The notes under the pieces: generated by a model
What the model was told of the DNA's origin: nothing
Databases searched by the model: none
The model's input: the letters and a program-made list of their open reading frames with translations, nothing else
Source of the DNA: Pseudomonas sp. B20(2017)
GTDB lineage: Bacteria; Pseudomonadota; Gammaproteobacteria; Pseudomonadales; Pseudomonadaceae
Reading direction: 5' to 3'
NCBI RefSeq assembly: GCF_002113125.1
Contig: NZ_NEJP01000011.1
Coordinates: 62,001-126,000, forward strand
Length of the DNA: 64,000 bases
Translations under genes and position numbers: made by a program
Shown here: positions 33,788-43,200 of the stretch, piece by piece
How positions within the stretch are numbered: position 1 is the first letter of the stretch
Layout: every line of letters begins with the position of its first letter

Positions 33788-33842
33788 GAACCGCCCCTCG
33801 GTTTCAAGTTGCCAAAGGCGTCACTGTAAAACGCAATTCCCT

Positions 33843-33929
33843 GTGGGAGCGAGCTTGCTCGCGATGGCGGTGTATCAGTCAATGAAAGTTCGACTGACAC
33901 GACGCTATCGCGAGCAGGCTCGCTCCCAC
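33843..33929. repeat. REP pair (REPIN), 87 bp
   Basis: GAGCTTGCTC-type arms, the right one with a single change (CAGGCT in place of CAAGCT). Unusually it lies between divergent genes. Confidence 0.9.
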
Positions 33930-33983
33930 AGAAAAGCTGTGCAAGGATGTCCGCTGCTGAAACGTTTTTTGCCAAGGATCGTT

Positions 33984-35135
33984 ATGACCAGCCTCACCCC
34001 TCAAGACACGTTCGTTCCCGGACGCCTCGAACAGATGTCCACGCGCATCGCCTTCTTCATCGCCGGGCTCGGCATCGCCGCGTGGGCGCCACTGGTGCCC
34101 TACGCCAAGGCGCGGGCCGGGCTCGATGAAGGCACGCTGGGGTTGTTGCTGCTGTGCCTGGGCGTTGGCTCGATTCTGGCGATGCCGCTGGCGGGGATTC
34201 TGGCCACGCGGTTTGGCTGCAAAAAAGTGGCCACCGGCGGCACGCTGCTGATCTGCGCCGCATTGCCGTTGCTGGCGACGGTGTCGTCGATTCCGGCGCT
34301 GATCGCCACGTTGTTCATGTTCGGCGCCGGGCTCGGCACGGTGGATTCGACGGTAAACCTGCAAGCAGTGATCGTCGAGCGGGCCAGCGGCAAGAACATG
34401 ATGTCGGGGTTTCACGGCCTGTTCAGCCTCGGCGGGATCGTCGGCGCGGCGGGCGTGAGTGCCCTGCTCGGTCTCGGTCTTTCGCCACTGGCGGCGATGC
34501 TGGTGGTGGTCGTGGTGCTGATCGCGGCGCTGTTCAAGGCCGTGCCGCACATGTTGCCTTACGGCAGTGAAAGCTCGGGGCCGGCGTTCGCGGTGCCCCA
34601 CGGAATCGTGCTGTTCATCGGCGGGATGTGCTTCATTGTGTTCCTCACCGAAGGCGCAGCGCTGGACTGGAGCGCGGTGTTTCTGGCCCAGGAACGCGGG
34701 ATCGACACCGCCTACGCGGGGCTGGGTTACGCAGCGTTCGCGCTGACCATGACGGCCGGCCGTTTGACCGGTGACCGGATCGTCCGGGCATTGGGTGCGA
34801 CCCGGATCATTCTGTTTGGCGGTCTGCTGGCGGCGGCGGGATTGTTTCTGGCGACATTCGCCCCGAGCTGGCAAGCCGCGCTGCTCGGTTATGCGTTGGT
34901 CGGTGCCGGGTGTTCGAACATCGTGCCGGTGTTGTACACAGCGGTGGGCAAGCAGACGGTGATGCCAGAAAGCATCGCCGTGCCGGCAATCACCACACTG
35001 GGTTATGCAGGGATTCTGGCGGGGCCGGCGGTGATCGGGTTTGTCGCCCACGCCAGCAGCCTGAGTTTTGCCTTCGGGCTGATGGCGACGTTGCTGGTGG
35101 CGGTGGCGATTGGCGGGAAAGCGCTGAAGGTCTGA
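33984..35135 (+). CDS. MFS transporter (YbjJ-like)
   Basis: 383 residues from ATG at 33984 with AAGGATC upstream; a longer in-frame reading runs back through the REP pair and is not used. Twelve hydrophobic segments; W-A-P-L-V-P-Y-A-K-A-R near helix 1, G-F-H-G-L-F-S-L-G-G-I-V-G-A-A in the middle, and T-E-G-A-A-L-D-W-S-A-V-F-L at the start of the second half match the YbjJ-type group of major facilitator proteins. Substrate unknown. Confidence 0.82.
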   Translation: MTSLTPQDTFVPGRLEQMSTRIAFFIAGLGIAAWAPLVPYAKARAGLDEGTLGLLLLCLGVGSILAMPLAGILATRFGCKKVATGGTLLICAALPLLATVSSIPALIATLFMFGAGLGTVDSTVNLQAVIVERASGKNMMSGFHGLFSLGGIVGAAGVSALLGLGLSPLAAMLVVVVVLIAALFKAVPHMLPYGSESSGPAFAVPHGIVLFIGGMCFIVFLTEGAALDWSAVFLAQERGIDTAYAGLGYAAFALTMTAGRLTGDRIVRALGATRIILFGGLLAAAGLFLATFAPSWQAALLGYALVGAGCSNIVPVLYTAVGKQTVMPESIAVPAITTLGYAGILAGPAVIGFVAHASSLSFAFGLMATLLVAVAIGGKALKV

Positions 35136-35154
35136 GCCTGATCTGATCTGTTCA

Positions 35155-35260
35155 GATCGTTCCCACGCTCTGCGTGGGAATGCAGCCAGGGACGCTCCGC
35201 GTCCCAAGAAAAGCGGACGCGGAGGTGTTCCCACGCAGACGGTTCGACGTGGGAACAATC
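35155..35260. repeat. 106-bp palindromic intergenic repeat, copy 2
   Basis: Same outer arms as 18231-18337 (GATCGTTCCCACGC ... GGGAACAATC) and the same inner GGGACGCTCCGCGTCCC hairpin; the right half is more diverged. It lies between the convergent MFS and fecA-like genes. Confidence 0.85.
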
Positions 35261-35268
35261 AGTACAGA

Positions 35269-37692
35269 TCAGAAGCCTACGCTGGCCTGCACGAAGAACG
35301 TCCGTGGCGTGCCCACGTAGATCCCCGAGTTGTTGTCACTGGAGCGGGTGAAGTACTGCTTGTCGAAGATGTTCTTCACCCCGGCGCCAAGCTTCAGGTT
35401 CGACAACTGCGCACCAAAGTCATACCCGCCACGCACGTTCCAGGTCACGTAACCCGGAATGTCGCCGTACTGCCCGTCCGCCGTGCCTTCGGTGATGTAA
35501 TTGCCATTGAAGCTGCCATCAGCATTCACGCCAGTGCCGGGCGAACGCTGTTTGGACTGGGCAAAACCGTCGATGTTGTAGGTCCAGCGGTTGATGTCAT
35601 AGCGCAGGCCGACGGTGGCCACCTGACGCGAATAGAACGGCAGGTCGCGGCCCTTGAAGCCTGGAATCTCGCCTTCGTACGTGGCGCGGGTGTAGGTGAA
35701 GCCGGCGTTGGCGGTCAGGCCATCGAGGCGCGGATCGAGCGCCGCCAAGTCGTAGTGCACCGAGGCTTCGATACCCTGGTGCTTGGTCGCGCCGAGGTTG
35801 GTCCAGCCCACATCGTTGCTGATGTATTGCAATTCGTCATCGAAGTCGATGTAGAACAGCGTCACTTCACCGCCCCACACGTCATCGTTGTAGCGCGTGC
35901 CGATTTCGTAAGTCTTGGCTTTCTCCGGCTCCAGACCATTGGCGGTTTGATCACCCGAGCCGCCTTGGCCGAGCTGGAAGTACTGCAGGCTACCGAACGA
36001 CGTCTCGTAGTTGGCGAACAGCTTCCACGCATCGGACAGGTGATACATCACGCTCAGAGCCGGCAACGGCTCGTTGCTCTCGATGCTGCGATTCTTCTCC
36101 GGCACGCGTTTGCCGGCGGTGTCGAGCACGGCGCGATCATGCCAGTCGGTGCTGATGTGCTCGAAGCGAATGCCCGGGGTCACGGTCCAGTTGCCGACGT
36201 CGATCTTGTTGTCGATGTAGACCGAGTTGGCCTCGGTGCCGCCGGTGCGATCCTGGAACACGTGACCGTCGGAGGTTTTGGTGACCACCGGCACATTGTT
36301 GACGAGCGCCAGACGGCTCGACTGCTCGTGCATCGCCTCTTTCAAATAACGGTAACCGACGCTGACTTCCTGGGTGGTCGGGCCGACGTCAAACACACGC
36401 GAAACACGCGGCTCGATGCCCAGCGTGTAGTAGGAGCGCGGAAACGAGCTGAGGGTTTTCTGATCGCGGGCGGCGATGGTGCTGCCGCGAAAGCTGTCGG
36501 AATAGTAGGTCAGCACTTCCGCCTGGGTGCGCTCGTCGATCTGCCGGATCCACTTGAACGACACGTCCTTGCGGCGGCCGCTGAAGCCGTCATAGTCGCG
36601 GTCGGACTGGAACGGTTTGTCGTCGTACTGCTTCTGCGTCAGGCCGCCGGGCATGTCGGCGCTGGCGTCGTAGTAGTGGAAGTTGAGGCTGAAATCGTCC
36701 TGCTCGGTCGGTGCCCAGTGGGTCTTGAGGATCACGTCGTCGATGTCGTTGCCGTTGTTGCGCTCGCGGTAACCGTTGCCGTTCACACCCGAGTACAACA
36801 GCGCCATGCCGATGCCGTTGTCGGCGGTGCCGCCAAGGAACGCGGTGTCGATGTGTTTCCAGCCACCGTGCTGCGAGGTTTCCAGGGTGGTGCCGATTTC
36901 ACCGGTGGTTTTTTCTGGAATTGCGCGGGTTACGAAGTTGATCACGCCGCCGACGTTCTGCGGCCCGTAACGCACCGAGCCGGCACCACGGACCACGTCG
37001 ATGCTGTCAAGGTTGCCGGAAGAGATCGGCGCCATCGACAGCTGTGGCTGGCCGTACGGAGCGAACGCAGCCGGCACACCGTCGATCAATACGGTGGAGC
37101 GTGGCGACAGGCGCGACGTCAAACCCCGCACGCCGACGTTCAGCGAAATATCGCTGCCGCCAGTGCCGTTGGCTTCCTGCACCTGCACGCCCGGCACGCG
37201 GCGCAGCACGTCGCCGACGTTCATCGCGCCCTGCTCGACCATCACTTCGCGGCGGATCACGGTACGCGCGCCGGGGTGGTTCTGCACCACAGCGGCGTTG
37301 GCATCGCCGAGCCAGTCGCCGACCACTTTGATGTCGGTCACGCCCAGCTCCAGCGGGCCGTTGGCGGCGGAAGTCGGGGCCGGAGACAAGGTCACCGAAC
37401 CGTCATTGATCTGGTAGTCCAGACCGCTGCCTTGCAGCAATTGGCGCAGGGCCTGCTCCGGGGAAAGATTGCCGTCCACAGCTGGTGCCTGTTTGCCGGC
37501 GACCAGGTCCGGGCTGAAAAACACCTGCAACGACGTTTGTTGGCCCAGTTCGCTCAAGGCCTGACCCAGCGGCTGTGCGCGGATGTGAATGGCTTCGGCG
37601 GCGAAGGCCATCGGCACGGCAGTGTTGACCGCCAGCGCAAGCGCCAGCGGTAACCAAGGGGATTTTTTGTTTTTGGTGGTGGAGTTTTTCAC
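35269..37692 (-). CDS. fecA: TonB-dependent ferric dicitrate receptor FecA-like
   Basis: 807 residues. Signal peptide ~1-32; N-terminal STN signalling domain ~35-105 (I-H-I-R-A-Q-P-L-G-Q-A-L-S-E-L-G, L-R-Q-L-L-Q-G-S-G-L-D-Y); plug domain with V-G-D-V-L-R-R-V-P-G-V-Q-V; then a 22-strand barrel ending in Phe. The last ~35 residues (F-D-K-Q-Y-F-T-R-S-S-D-N-N-S-G-I-Y-V-G-T-P-R) resemble E. coli FecA closely. It imports ferric citrate and signals through the STN domain to FecR and FecI encoded just upstream (98 bp after fecR). Confidence 0.87.
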   Translation of the reverse strand: MKNSTTKNKKSPWLPLALALAVNTAVPMAFAAEAIHIRAQPLGQALSELGQQTSLQVFFSPDLVAGKQAPAVDGNLSPEQALRQLLQGSGLDYQINDGSVTLSPAPTSAANGPLELGVTDIKVVGDWLGDANAAVVQNHPGARTVIRREVMVEQGAMNVGDVLRRVPGVQVQEANGTGGSDISLNVGVRGLTSRLSPRSTVLIDGVPAAFAPYGQPQLSMAPISSGNLDSIDVVRGAGSVRYGPQNVGGVINFVTRAIPEKTTGEIGTTLETSQHGGWKHIDTAFLGGTADNGIGMALLYSGVNGNGYRERNNGNDIDDVILKTHWAPTEQDDFSLNFHYYDASADMPGGLTQKQYDDKPFQSDRDYDGFSGRRKDVSFKWIRQIDERTQAEVLTYYSDSFRGSTIAARDQKTLSSFPRSYYTLGIEPRVSRVFDVGPTTQEVSVGYRYLKEAMHEQSSRLALVNNVPVVTKTSDGHVFQDRTGGTEANSVYIDNKIDVGNWTVTPGIRFEHISTDWHDRAVLDTAGKRVPEKNRSIESNEPLPALSVMYHLSDAWKLFANYETSFGSLQYFQLGQGGSGDQTANGLEPEKAKTYEIGTRYNDDVWGGEVTLFYIDFDDELQYISNDVGWTNLGATKHQGIEASVHYDLAALDPRLDGLTANAGFTYTRATYEGEIPGFKGRDLPFYSRQVATVGLRYDINRWTYNIDGFAQSKQRSPGTGVNADGSFNGNYITEGTADGQYGDIPGYVTWNVRGGYDFGAQLSNLKLGAGVKNIFDKQYFTRSSDNNSGIYVGTPRTFFVQASVGF

Positions 37693-37790
37693 GTCGAACG
37701 GAGTCCTGTGGATCGCAAGAGTGTGCGGCTGTTAATGCAAACCAGTTGCAGTTGAACAGGAAGACGACGAACTCGAAAAAAACCTGAATT

Positions 37791-38774
37791 TTATTTTGAA
37801 ATTATTTCCTGGCTGCCGTCGGCAAGGGTGCGCACGGCCACCGGCAGGATGTTCGGCAAGGCCTTGAGCAAGGCATCGGTGTTATCGGATTTGAACACGC
37901 TGGTCAGGCGCAAATTGGCCACAGCGGGGTTAGAGACCTTCAGCGGCTTGTCGCGATAACGCGACACTTCCTCGACGACTTCGCTGAGGCTGGCGTTGTT
38001 GAACACCAGTTTGCCACTGCGCCAGGCCGTCAGTTCCGCCGGGTTGACCGCGTAGGCCGGCGCCACTTTGCCCTGGGCATCGATCCGCGTGCCGAGGCCG
38101 GCGGTGAGGCTGATGAAATCGGCATCGGCCGCATCACGGCCCTGCACCTTGACCGTGCCCTGCTCCACCGCGACTCTGGTTTGCGTCACGTCGCGCCGCA
38201 CATCGAAACGGGTGCCGGTCACCGTAACCTTGCCACTGCCGGCCTCGACCACGAATGGGCGAGAAGTATCGTGCTCGACGCTGAACATCGCCTCGCCTTC
38301 AGTCAATTCGATGAGCCGCCGATCCTTCTCGAAACGCACCTGCAAGCGGCTGCGGCTGTTGAGGTCGATCACCGAGCCGTCCGGCAACGCCACATGCTTG
38401 CGCTCACCCAGCGCGGTGGCGAACTCGGCGCTGTAACCTTGCGGGTGATTCAGACCGCTGAACAGGCCGAGCCCGAGCGCCACCGCCACCACGCTGGCCG
38501 CCACGGCATAACGCAACAACGGACGGCGTTCGCGCCGCGCTGGCGGGGTTTCGCACAAAGCTTTAAGCCGTGGCGCCGGCAGCAGATCCGCCGCCGTCCA
38601 CAAGCCTTGCAGCAACTGGAATTCGTCACGGTGCTGCGGATGCTCGTTCAGCCACGCATCGAAGCGCTGCTGTTCGTCGACACTGACGGCCGGCTCCTGC
38701 AAACGCACAAACCAGCGTGCCGCGTCATCGCGCACCGTTGTTTGCCCGCACGCGCAATCACGAGTATCCATCAT
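37791..38774 (-). CDS. fecR: FecR-family anti-sigma / signal transducer
   Basis: 327 residues from ATG at 38772-38774 with AGGA six bases ahead. N-terminal cytosolic anti-sigma part with paired Trp residues (D-D-A-A-R-W-F-V-R-L, F-Q-L-L-Q-G-L-W), a transmembrane helix at ~108-126 (Y-A-V-A-A-S-V-V-A-V-A-L-G-L-G-L-F), and the periplasmic FecR domain (L-P-D-G-S-V-I-D-L-N-S-R-S-R-L, G-T-R-F-D-V-R). It passes the ligand signal from FecA to the FecI sigma factor. Lies 40 bp after fecI. Confidence 0.88.
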   Translation of the reverse strand: MMDTRDCACGQTTVRDDAARWFVRLQEPAVSVDEQQRFDAWLNEHPQHRDEFQLLQGLWTAADLLPAPRLKALCETPPARRERRPLLRYAVAASVVAVALGLGLFSGLNHPQGYSAEFATALGERKHVALPDGSVIDLNSRSRLQVRFEKDRRLIELTEGEAMFSVEHDTSRPFVVEAGSGKVTVTGTRFDVRRDVTQTRVAVEQGTVKVQGRDAADADFISLTAGLGTRIDAQGKVAPAYAVNPAELTAWRSGKLVFNNASLSEVVEEVSRYRDKPLKVSNPAVANLRLTSVFKSDNTDALLKALPNILPVAVRTLADGSQEIISK

Positions 38775-38814
38775 GGAATGTCCTGTTTGGCTGGGGATGA
38801 AAAGACGCCACGGC

Positions 38815-39315
38815 TCATGATTGCGCCCCGTCCAGGCGATCACGCAGATGCCGCAGGGTGCGGATCATATACTTTTCCACCATGTTCTTGGACAGGCCCA
38901 GGCGTTCGGCGATTTCCGCCTGGGTCAGGCCTTCGATCTTCTGCCAGACGAAGATTCGTCGGCAGTTGACCGGCAGCTCCGTGAGCGCGCGTTCGATGGA
39001 ATCGGCCAGCTGGATCGCATGCATGTAATGCTCCGGATCGCCGGTCGGCGACTCACTGAGATCGATCGCCTCCGACTCCATGGCGCCCCGCCGGTCCTCA
39101 CGCCGATAGCCGTCCACCGCGATATTGCGCGCGGTCTGGTGCAAATACGCCCGGGGTTGCTGCACCGCCGACGAATCGGATTCGAGCACCCGCACAAAGG
39201 TGTCGTGCGCCAGATCCTCGGCCTGCGAGCGATTGCGCAGGCGACGGGTCCAGGTGCCGATCAACTCTTCGTAATGCTCGAGAAAGCCGGGTCTGCGGGG
39301 CAGCATGGGGATCAT
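38815..39315 (-). CDS. fecI: FecI-type ECF sigma factor
   Basis: About 166 residues from ATG at 39313-39315; alternative starts are an ATG nine bases later and a TTG at 39372 that has GAGGA upstream, so the N-terminus is uncertain. Region 2 (S-Q-A-E-D-L-A-H-D-T-F-V-R-V-L) and region 4 (L-T-Q-A-E-I-A-E-R-L-G-L-S-K-N-M-V-E-K-Y) are clear. It directs transcription of the fecA-like gene in response to ferric citrate. First gene of fecIRA on the minus strand. Confidence 0.85.
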   Translation of the reverse strand: MIPMLPRRPGFLEHYEELIGTWTRRLRNRSQAEDLAHDTFVRVLESDSSAVQQPRAYLHQTARNIAVDGYRREDRRGAMESEAIDLSESPTGDPEHYMHAIQLADSIERALTELPVNCRRIFVWQKIEGLTQAEIAERLGLSKNMVEKYMIRTLRHLRDRLDGAQS

Positions 39316-39340
39316 TGCGGCGTGCTGAGGAAAGGGGCGT

Positions 39341-39360
39341 GAATAGTAATGCTTCCTATT
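39341..39360 (-). promoter_or_regulatory. Possible Fur site ahead of fecI
   Basis: An AT-rich imperfect dyad (AATAG ... CTATT) in otherwise GC-rich DNA upstream of fecI. Iron-starvation sigma genes are usually Fur-repressed, but the match to the 19-bp Fur consensus is weak, and a TTG start of fecI would put it inside the gene. Confidence 0.3.
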
Positions 39361-39422
39361 AAGCCGAGGCAACGTATTCCTCGGGAATGCCGACGAAGCT
39401 GTTTCCCCACCCCTCCAGCGCT

Positions 39423-40136
39423 CTAACCCGCGTTAATCTCTGCCTTGCGCGAGCAGAACCACCCATGCATCAATCCCGCCTGAAAGAACTGGACCGGCGC
39501 CTCGAACCCGGCCGACTCGATCAGACCGGCGACTTGCGGCGCCGGCAGAATCGCCACATCCCGGGCATAGGCCAGACGCGCTCGCTCGAGCATTTGCGCC
39601 GGCACCTGGGCCGATGCCATCAGCGTCATCCAGTGACGCAGCAATGCTTCATAGGCCGGCGATGCGGTGTCAGAGGCAAGATCAGCATTCGCCAGAACCC
39701 CGCCCGGCAGCAGACGACGGGCAATCTCATGGAAAAAGTCGATACGGGCCTGGGGATCGAGCAAAAACTGCGATACCAGAAAACAGGTCGCACCGTCGTA
39801 ACCGGATTCATCCGTCAGCGTATCGAGATAGCCTTCATGAAACCGGCAACGGGCGAGAAAACCGCCCTCTTTCGCTCGCTGACGGCATACGTCGAGCATG
39901 GCGCCCGAAGGGTCGACTGCGGTGAATTCCCAGCCGGGAAACTGCTGCGCCAGATGCGCCATTTCTACACCGGTGCCCACGCCGACGCAGAGTATCCGGG
40001 CATTCGCCGGCAAGCCCGCGAACACGGAATCCAGCAGTAAATACAGGGCATCACGCAAGGGCGCCATGCCGCTCCACTGTTTGTCGTATACAGCTGACTG
40101 CTGGTCGAACAAGGCCTTGAGTGCTTGATTGTCCAT
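39423..40136 (-). CDS. Class I SAM-dependent methyltransferase
   Basis: 237 residues from ATG at 40134-40136, with GAGGAAGG upstream. Motif I is I-L-C-V-G-V-G-T-G-V-E-M, motif II F-T-A-V-D-P-S-G-A-M, followed by C-R-Q-R-A-K-E-G-G and F-H-E-G-Y-L-D-T-L. The fold is the Rossmann-like methyltransferase type; substrate unknown. The gene follows tpsA on the same strand, but two hairpins separate them, so separate expression is likely. Confidence 0.83.
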   Translation of the reverse strand: MDNQALKALFDQQSAVYDKQWSGMAPLRDALYLLLDSVFAGLPANARILCVGVGTGVEMAHLAQQFPGWEFTAVDPSGAMLDVCRQRAKEGGFLARCRFHEGYLDTLTDESGYDGATCFLVSQFLLDPQARIDFFHEIARRLLPGGVLANADLASDTASPAYEALLRHWMTLMASAQVPAQMLERARLAYARDVAILPAPQVAGLIESAGFEAPVQFFQAGLMHGWFCSRKAEINAG

Positions 40137-40163
40137 GGAAACCTTCCTCTGCATCGTGATCAA

Positions 40164-40188
40164 GTGCACCGCGCAGATCGCGGTGCAC
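40164..40188 (-). promoter_or_regulatory. Strong hairpin ahead of the methyltransferase gene
   Basis: Ten-base perfect arms GTGCACCGCG / CGCGGTGCAC, five-base loop, 28 bp before the start codon. It may be an operator or an mRNA leader hairpin; no T-run is present on the minus strand. Confidence 0.45.
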
Positions 40189-40200
40189 ATTCCATTATTG

Positions 40201-40247
40201 CAGGGCTGTCAAGCCACCCGGCTGAACAGCCCTGAACGCAGGGTGGC
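40201..40247 (-). terminator. Hairpins after tpsA
   Basis: Two interleaved inverted repeats, CAGGGCTGT/ACAGCCCTG and AGCCACCC/GGGTGGCT, begin directly at the tpsA stop codon; they cannot form together. No U-tract follows on the minus strand. Confidence 0.4.
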
Positions 40248-43200
40248 TCAGCCTTTTTCGTCAATACCTGCCTGGAGTGACTGACTGTCCAGATGACCGC
40301 TAAGCGTCACCGGGCCGACTTTCAGGTTGCCGTTTTCAAGGGAAACCTTCGGTGCGTTTTCTTCGGTTTTGTGTGGCAGGTCCAGGCCGGCTTTCACACC
40401 GTAGTCGAGATTGCTCAAGTCGGTGCTGCTGACCTTCGAACCGCCCAGATCGACCTTGCCTTCGGTGGCGGAAATCCGCGCGCCGGTCAGCTGCGTAGCG
40501 CCGTCGACGGTGAGGTTCACACCCTGGCTAGCGCTGATGCCGGAGGCCTGTTTCACGCTGTCCTTGTGCGCGTATTCGCCGTCGACTTTCAGCCTTGGCT
40601 TGTAGTCGGTGCCCGCGAGTTTGCCCTTGTCGTCGGCCGGGGTCTTCTTGGCGGTCAGGCCCAGATCGACATCGACCTTGGCGTGAGTGCGGGAGTCCTG
40701 ACGGCTTTCGACCGACAGATCACCCGCCACGTTGCCGCTGACATTGCGCGCATCAATCCGCGCACCGTTCAGGCTCGCATCACCGCCACTGTTCAACACC
40801 ACCGTGTCAGCCTTGATCTGGCTGTTCTGCTGGGTGGTGCCTTGCAGGTAATCCACGCCAACTTTGGCTCCGGCGTTGAAGCCGTGGTCGCTGCTGACTT
40901 TTTCATCGGCGGCGGTTGGTGTGCTTTGGCTCAGATTGCCGCCGGCGCTCAACGCCACATTCCAGTTGTTGCGGTGGTCGGTGGACTGCGCGGACTCCTG
41001 AACGAAGCCGCCCTTCTGCGCGTCGATGTTGACGTTTGGGGCGCTGACCTGAGTGCCTTGCAGATGCACCGAATCACCGCTCAGCGCGATGCCGTTCTGA
41101 CTGTTGAGCTGGCCACCGTTGAGGGTCTGGGTGTTCTCGTTGACCCGACCGATGTTGAAGTTGCCGCTGAGGTTGCCGCCCTGATCACGGCTCTTCTCGC
41201 TGCTGGTTTTGCTGCCACCCGCCTTCAGGCCGCCGCCGAGATTGCTGCCGGTGGCGACGTGCGAATCGGTGGCTGCTTGCAGGTCGAGTTTGCCGCCAGC
41301 CTTCAGATCGATTGCGCCAGCACTGTCGATCTTCGTGCCCTGCTGAACCTGATTGCCGCCGCTGCTCAATTGCACCGGGCCGTTGCCGCTGATACTGGCG
41401 ACGTGGGCCTGGCTGTCGGTGGTCTGGTTGCCTTTGTGATCGAGCTGGAAGCCAGCGCCGAGATCGACATTGGTGCCGTCGGTGCCCGGCAAGGTGCCAA
41501 CGGTCAGCGAACCGTCGCCGCGCAGGCTGGAGCTGTCGCTGCTCTGGCGGTCGTTGGCCTGATTCAGCGCCAGATCACCGCCGGTCTTGACGCTGACACC
41601 GCCCTGGCCGCCATCGAAACGGCTGCCTTCGAACTGGGCATCGCCGCCGACATTGATGTTTACGCCCTGATTGCCAGCGTAACCGCCGACCACTGCCGTG
41701 GAACTGTCTTTGCTCGACTGGCTGCTGCCACCCGCGCCGCTGCCGGCCACGTTCACGTCTTCACCGGTCTTGGTGTAGACGCGCACATCGACCTTGGCAT
41801 CCACCGAATTCTCGGTGCTGCTGCGGGTGTTACTGGCCGCGTCGGCCACCAGTTTGTCGGTGCTGATGTTCACTTTTCCGGCGCTGGCGTCGTACTGGGT
41901 GCCCTGGTCGTGCAGCGTGCCGCCGACCTTCACGTCCACGGTCTGGCCGTCGAACCGGCTGACCACGGCGTTGCTGCCCTGCTCGGTTTTATCGGCGCTG
42001 GCATGACCGATTGCCACGTCGATACCGACGTTCGGCTGACCGAGATTGGCCAATGCGTCCTTGTCCGGCACCTTGCCGTCGAGTACTTCCTTCACCGCGC
42101 CGGCAATCGGCCGGGCGATGTCTTTGTACTCGACGTTGGCGCCGATGTCCGCCGACCAGTTGCTCTCGCTGTGAGTGCTGCTTTCGGTGTTGCTGGCGGC
42201 GCGGTTGTCCACTTCGTTGGCGACGATGTTCAGACCGTTGCCGGACTTGAACTGTGCGCCTTCGGTGGCGAGTTGGTCAGCGTTGATGTTCAGGCTGCCG
42301 CTGCTCTGCACGTCGGTGGTTTGCGCGGTGGTTTTAGCGGTGGTGTCTTGCGAAGTGCTGTGCGAAAAGTCCACGCCACTGCCCGCGCGGTCGAGACCGC
42401 CGGTGTAGTAGAAACCGCCGCCGGTGCTGCGGGTTTCGGTCGAGGTGCTGTGGCTGTCCTGCTCGGCCAGCAACGAGACATTCTTGCCACTCAGGGTGGT
42501 GTCGCCAGCGGTGGATTTCACCTCGGCGCCCTTGAGCGTCACGTCGCCGCCCGCCTTCACTTGCACGCTGCCGCCGCTGAGGCTGGAACCTTGCTGGGTG
42601 ACATCATTGGCAGTGACGGTTTGCGCCTTGTCTTCGTAATGCACGCCGGCGCGATACTGCTCCGCCGTCTGCTCCTTGGCGTAGGCGTCGAAGCCACGGG
42701 TCTGTGTGCTGTTGCTGCTGTCGTGGGTGTTTTGCGTCGAACGCACATTCACCTCACCGGCCGCCTCCGCCGTCAGCGAACCGCCGGCTTTGACTGTGGA
42801 GCCGGCAACTTCGATGTCCTTGGCGCTCTTGAGCTTGAGGTTGCTGTCGGAAGCCAGCTCGCTGCGCACCGTGGTGCTGTCCTTGCTGTTCTGGCGCGAC
42901 TCGTCCTTGGTGATGCCAAAGAACTTACTGTCCTTGTCGTGGTTGTTGCTGTGCGAGGTGTCCTGCACGCCGTCGATGGTCAGCGAACCGTTGTCGCTGA
43001 TCACGCTGGCGTCCTTGGCGCCACGCACCTGGCTGCCGCTGATGCGCACGTCGTCAGCCTTGACCACCAGTTTGCCAGCCGCGTTGATCTTGCTGCCCTG
43101 ATGCTGGGTCTGGCCCTTGTCGGCGTCGCCGGTCTTGCCGAAGAAACCGCCGCCGACCAGATCACCGGAATAACGGTTGTCGCTGCTGCGATGGATGCGG

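Noticed and set aside
12140..33929. REP pairs as a CRISPR array
   Set aside because: The repeats are single hairpin units scattered over 22 kb between genes, with no regular repeat-spacer array and no cas genes.
35755..37653. Plus-strand frame of 632 codons opposite the fecA-like gene
   Set aside because: Antisense shadow; the minus frame encodes a complete TonB receptor.
40248..40700. Possible contact-dependent inhibition toxin at the TpsA end
   Set aside because: No V-E-N-N motif, no change in composition toward the end, and the next gene is a methyltransferase, not a small immunity gene.
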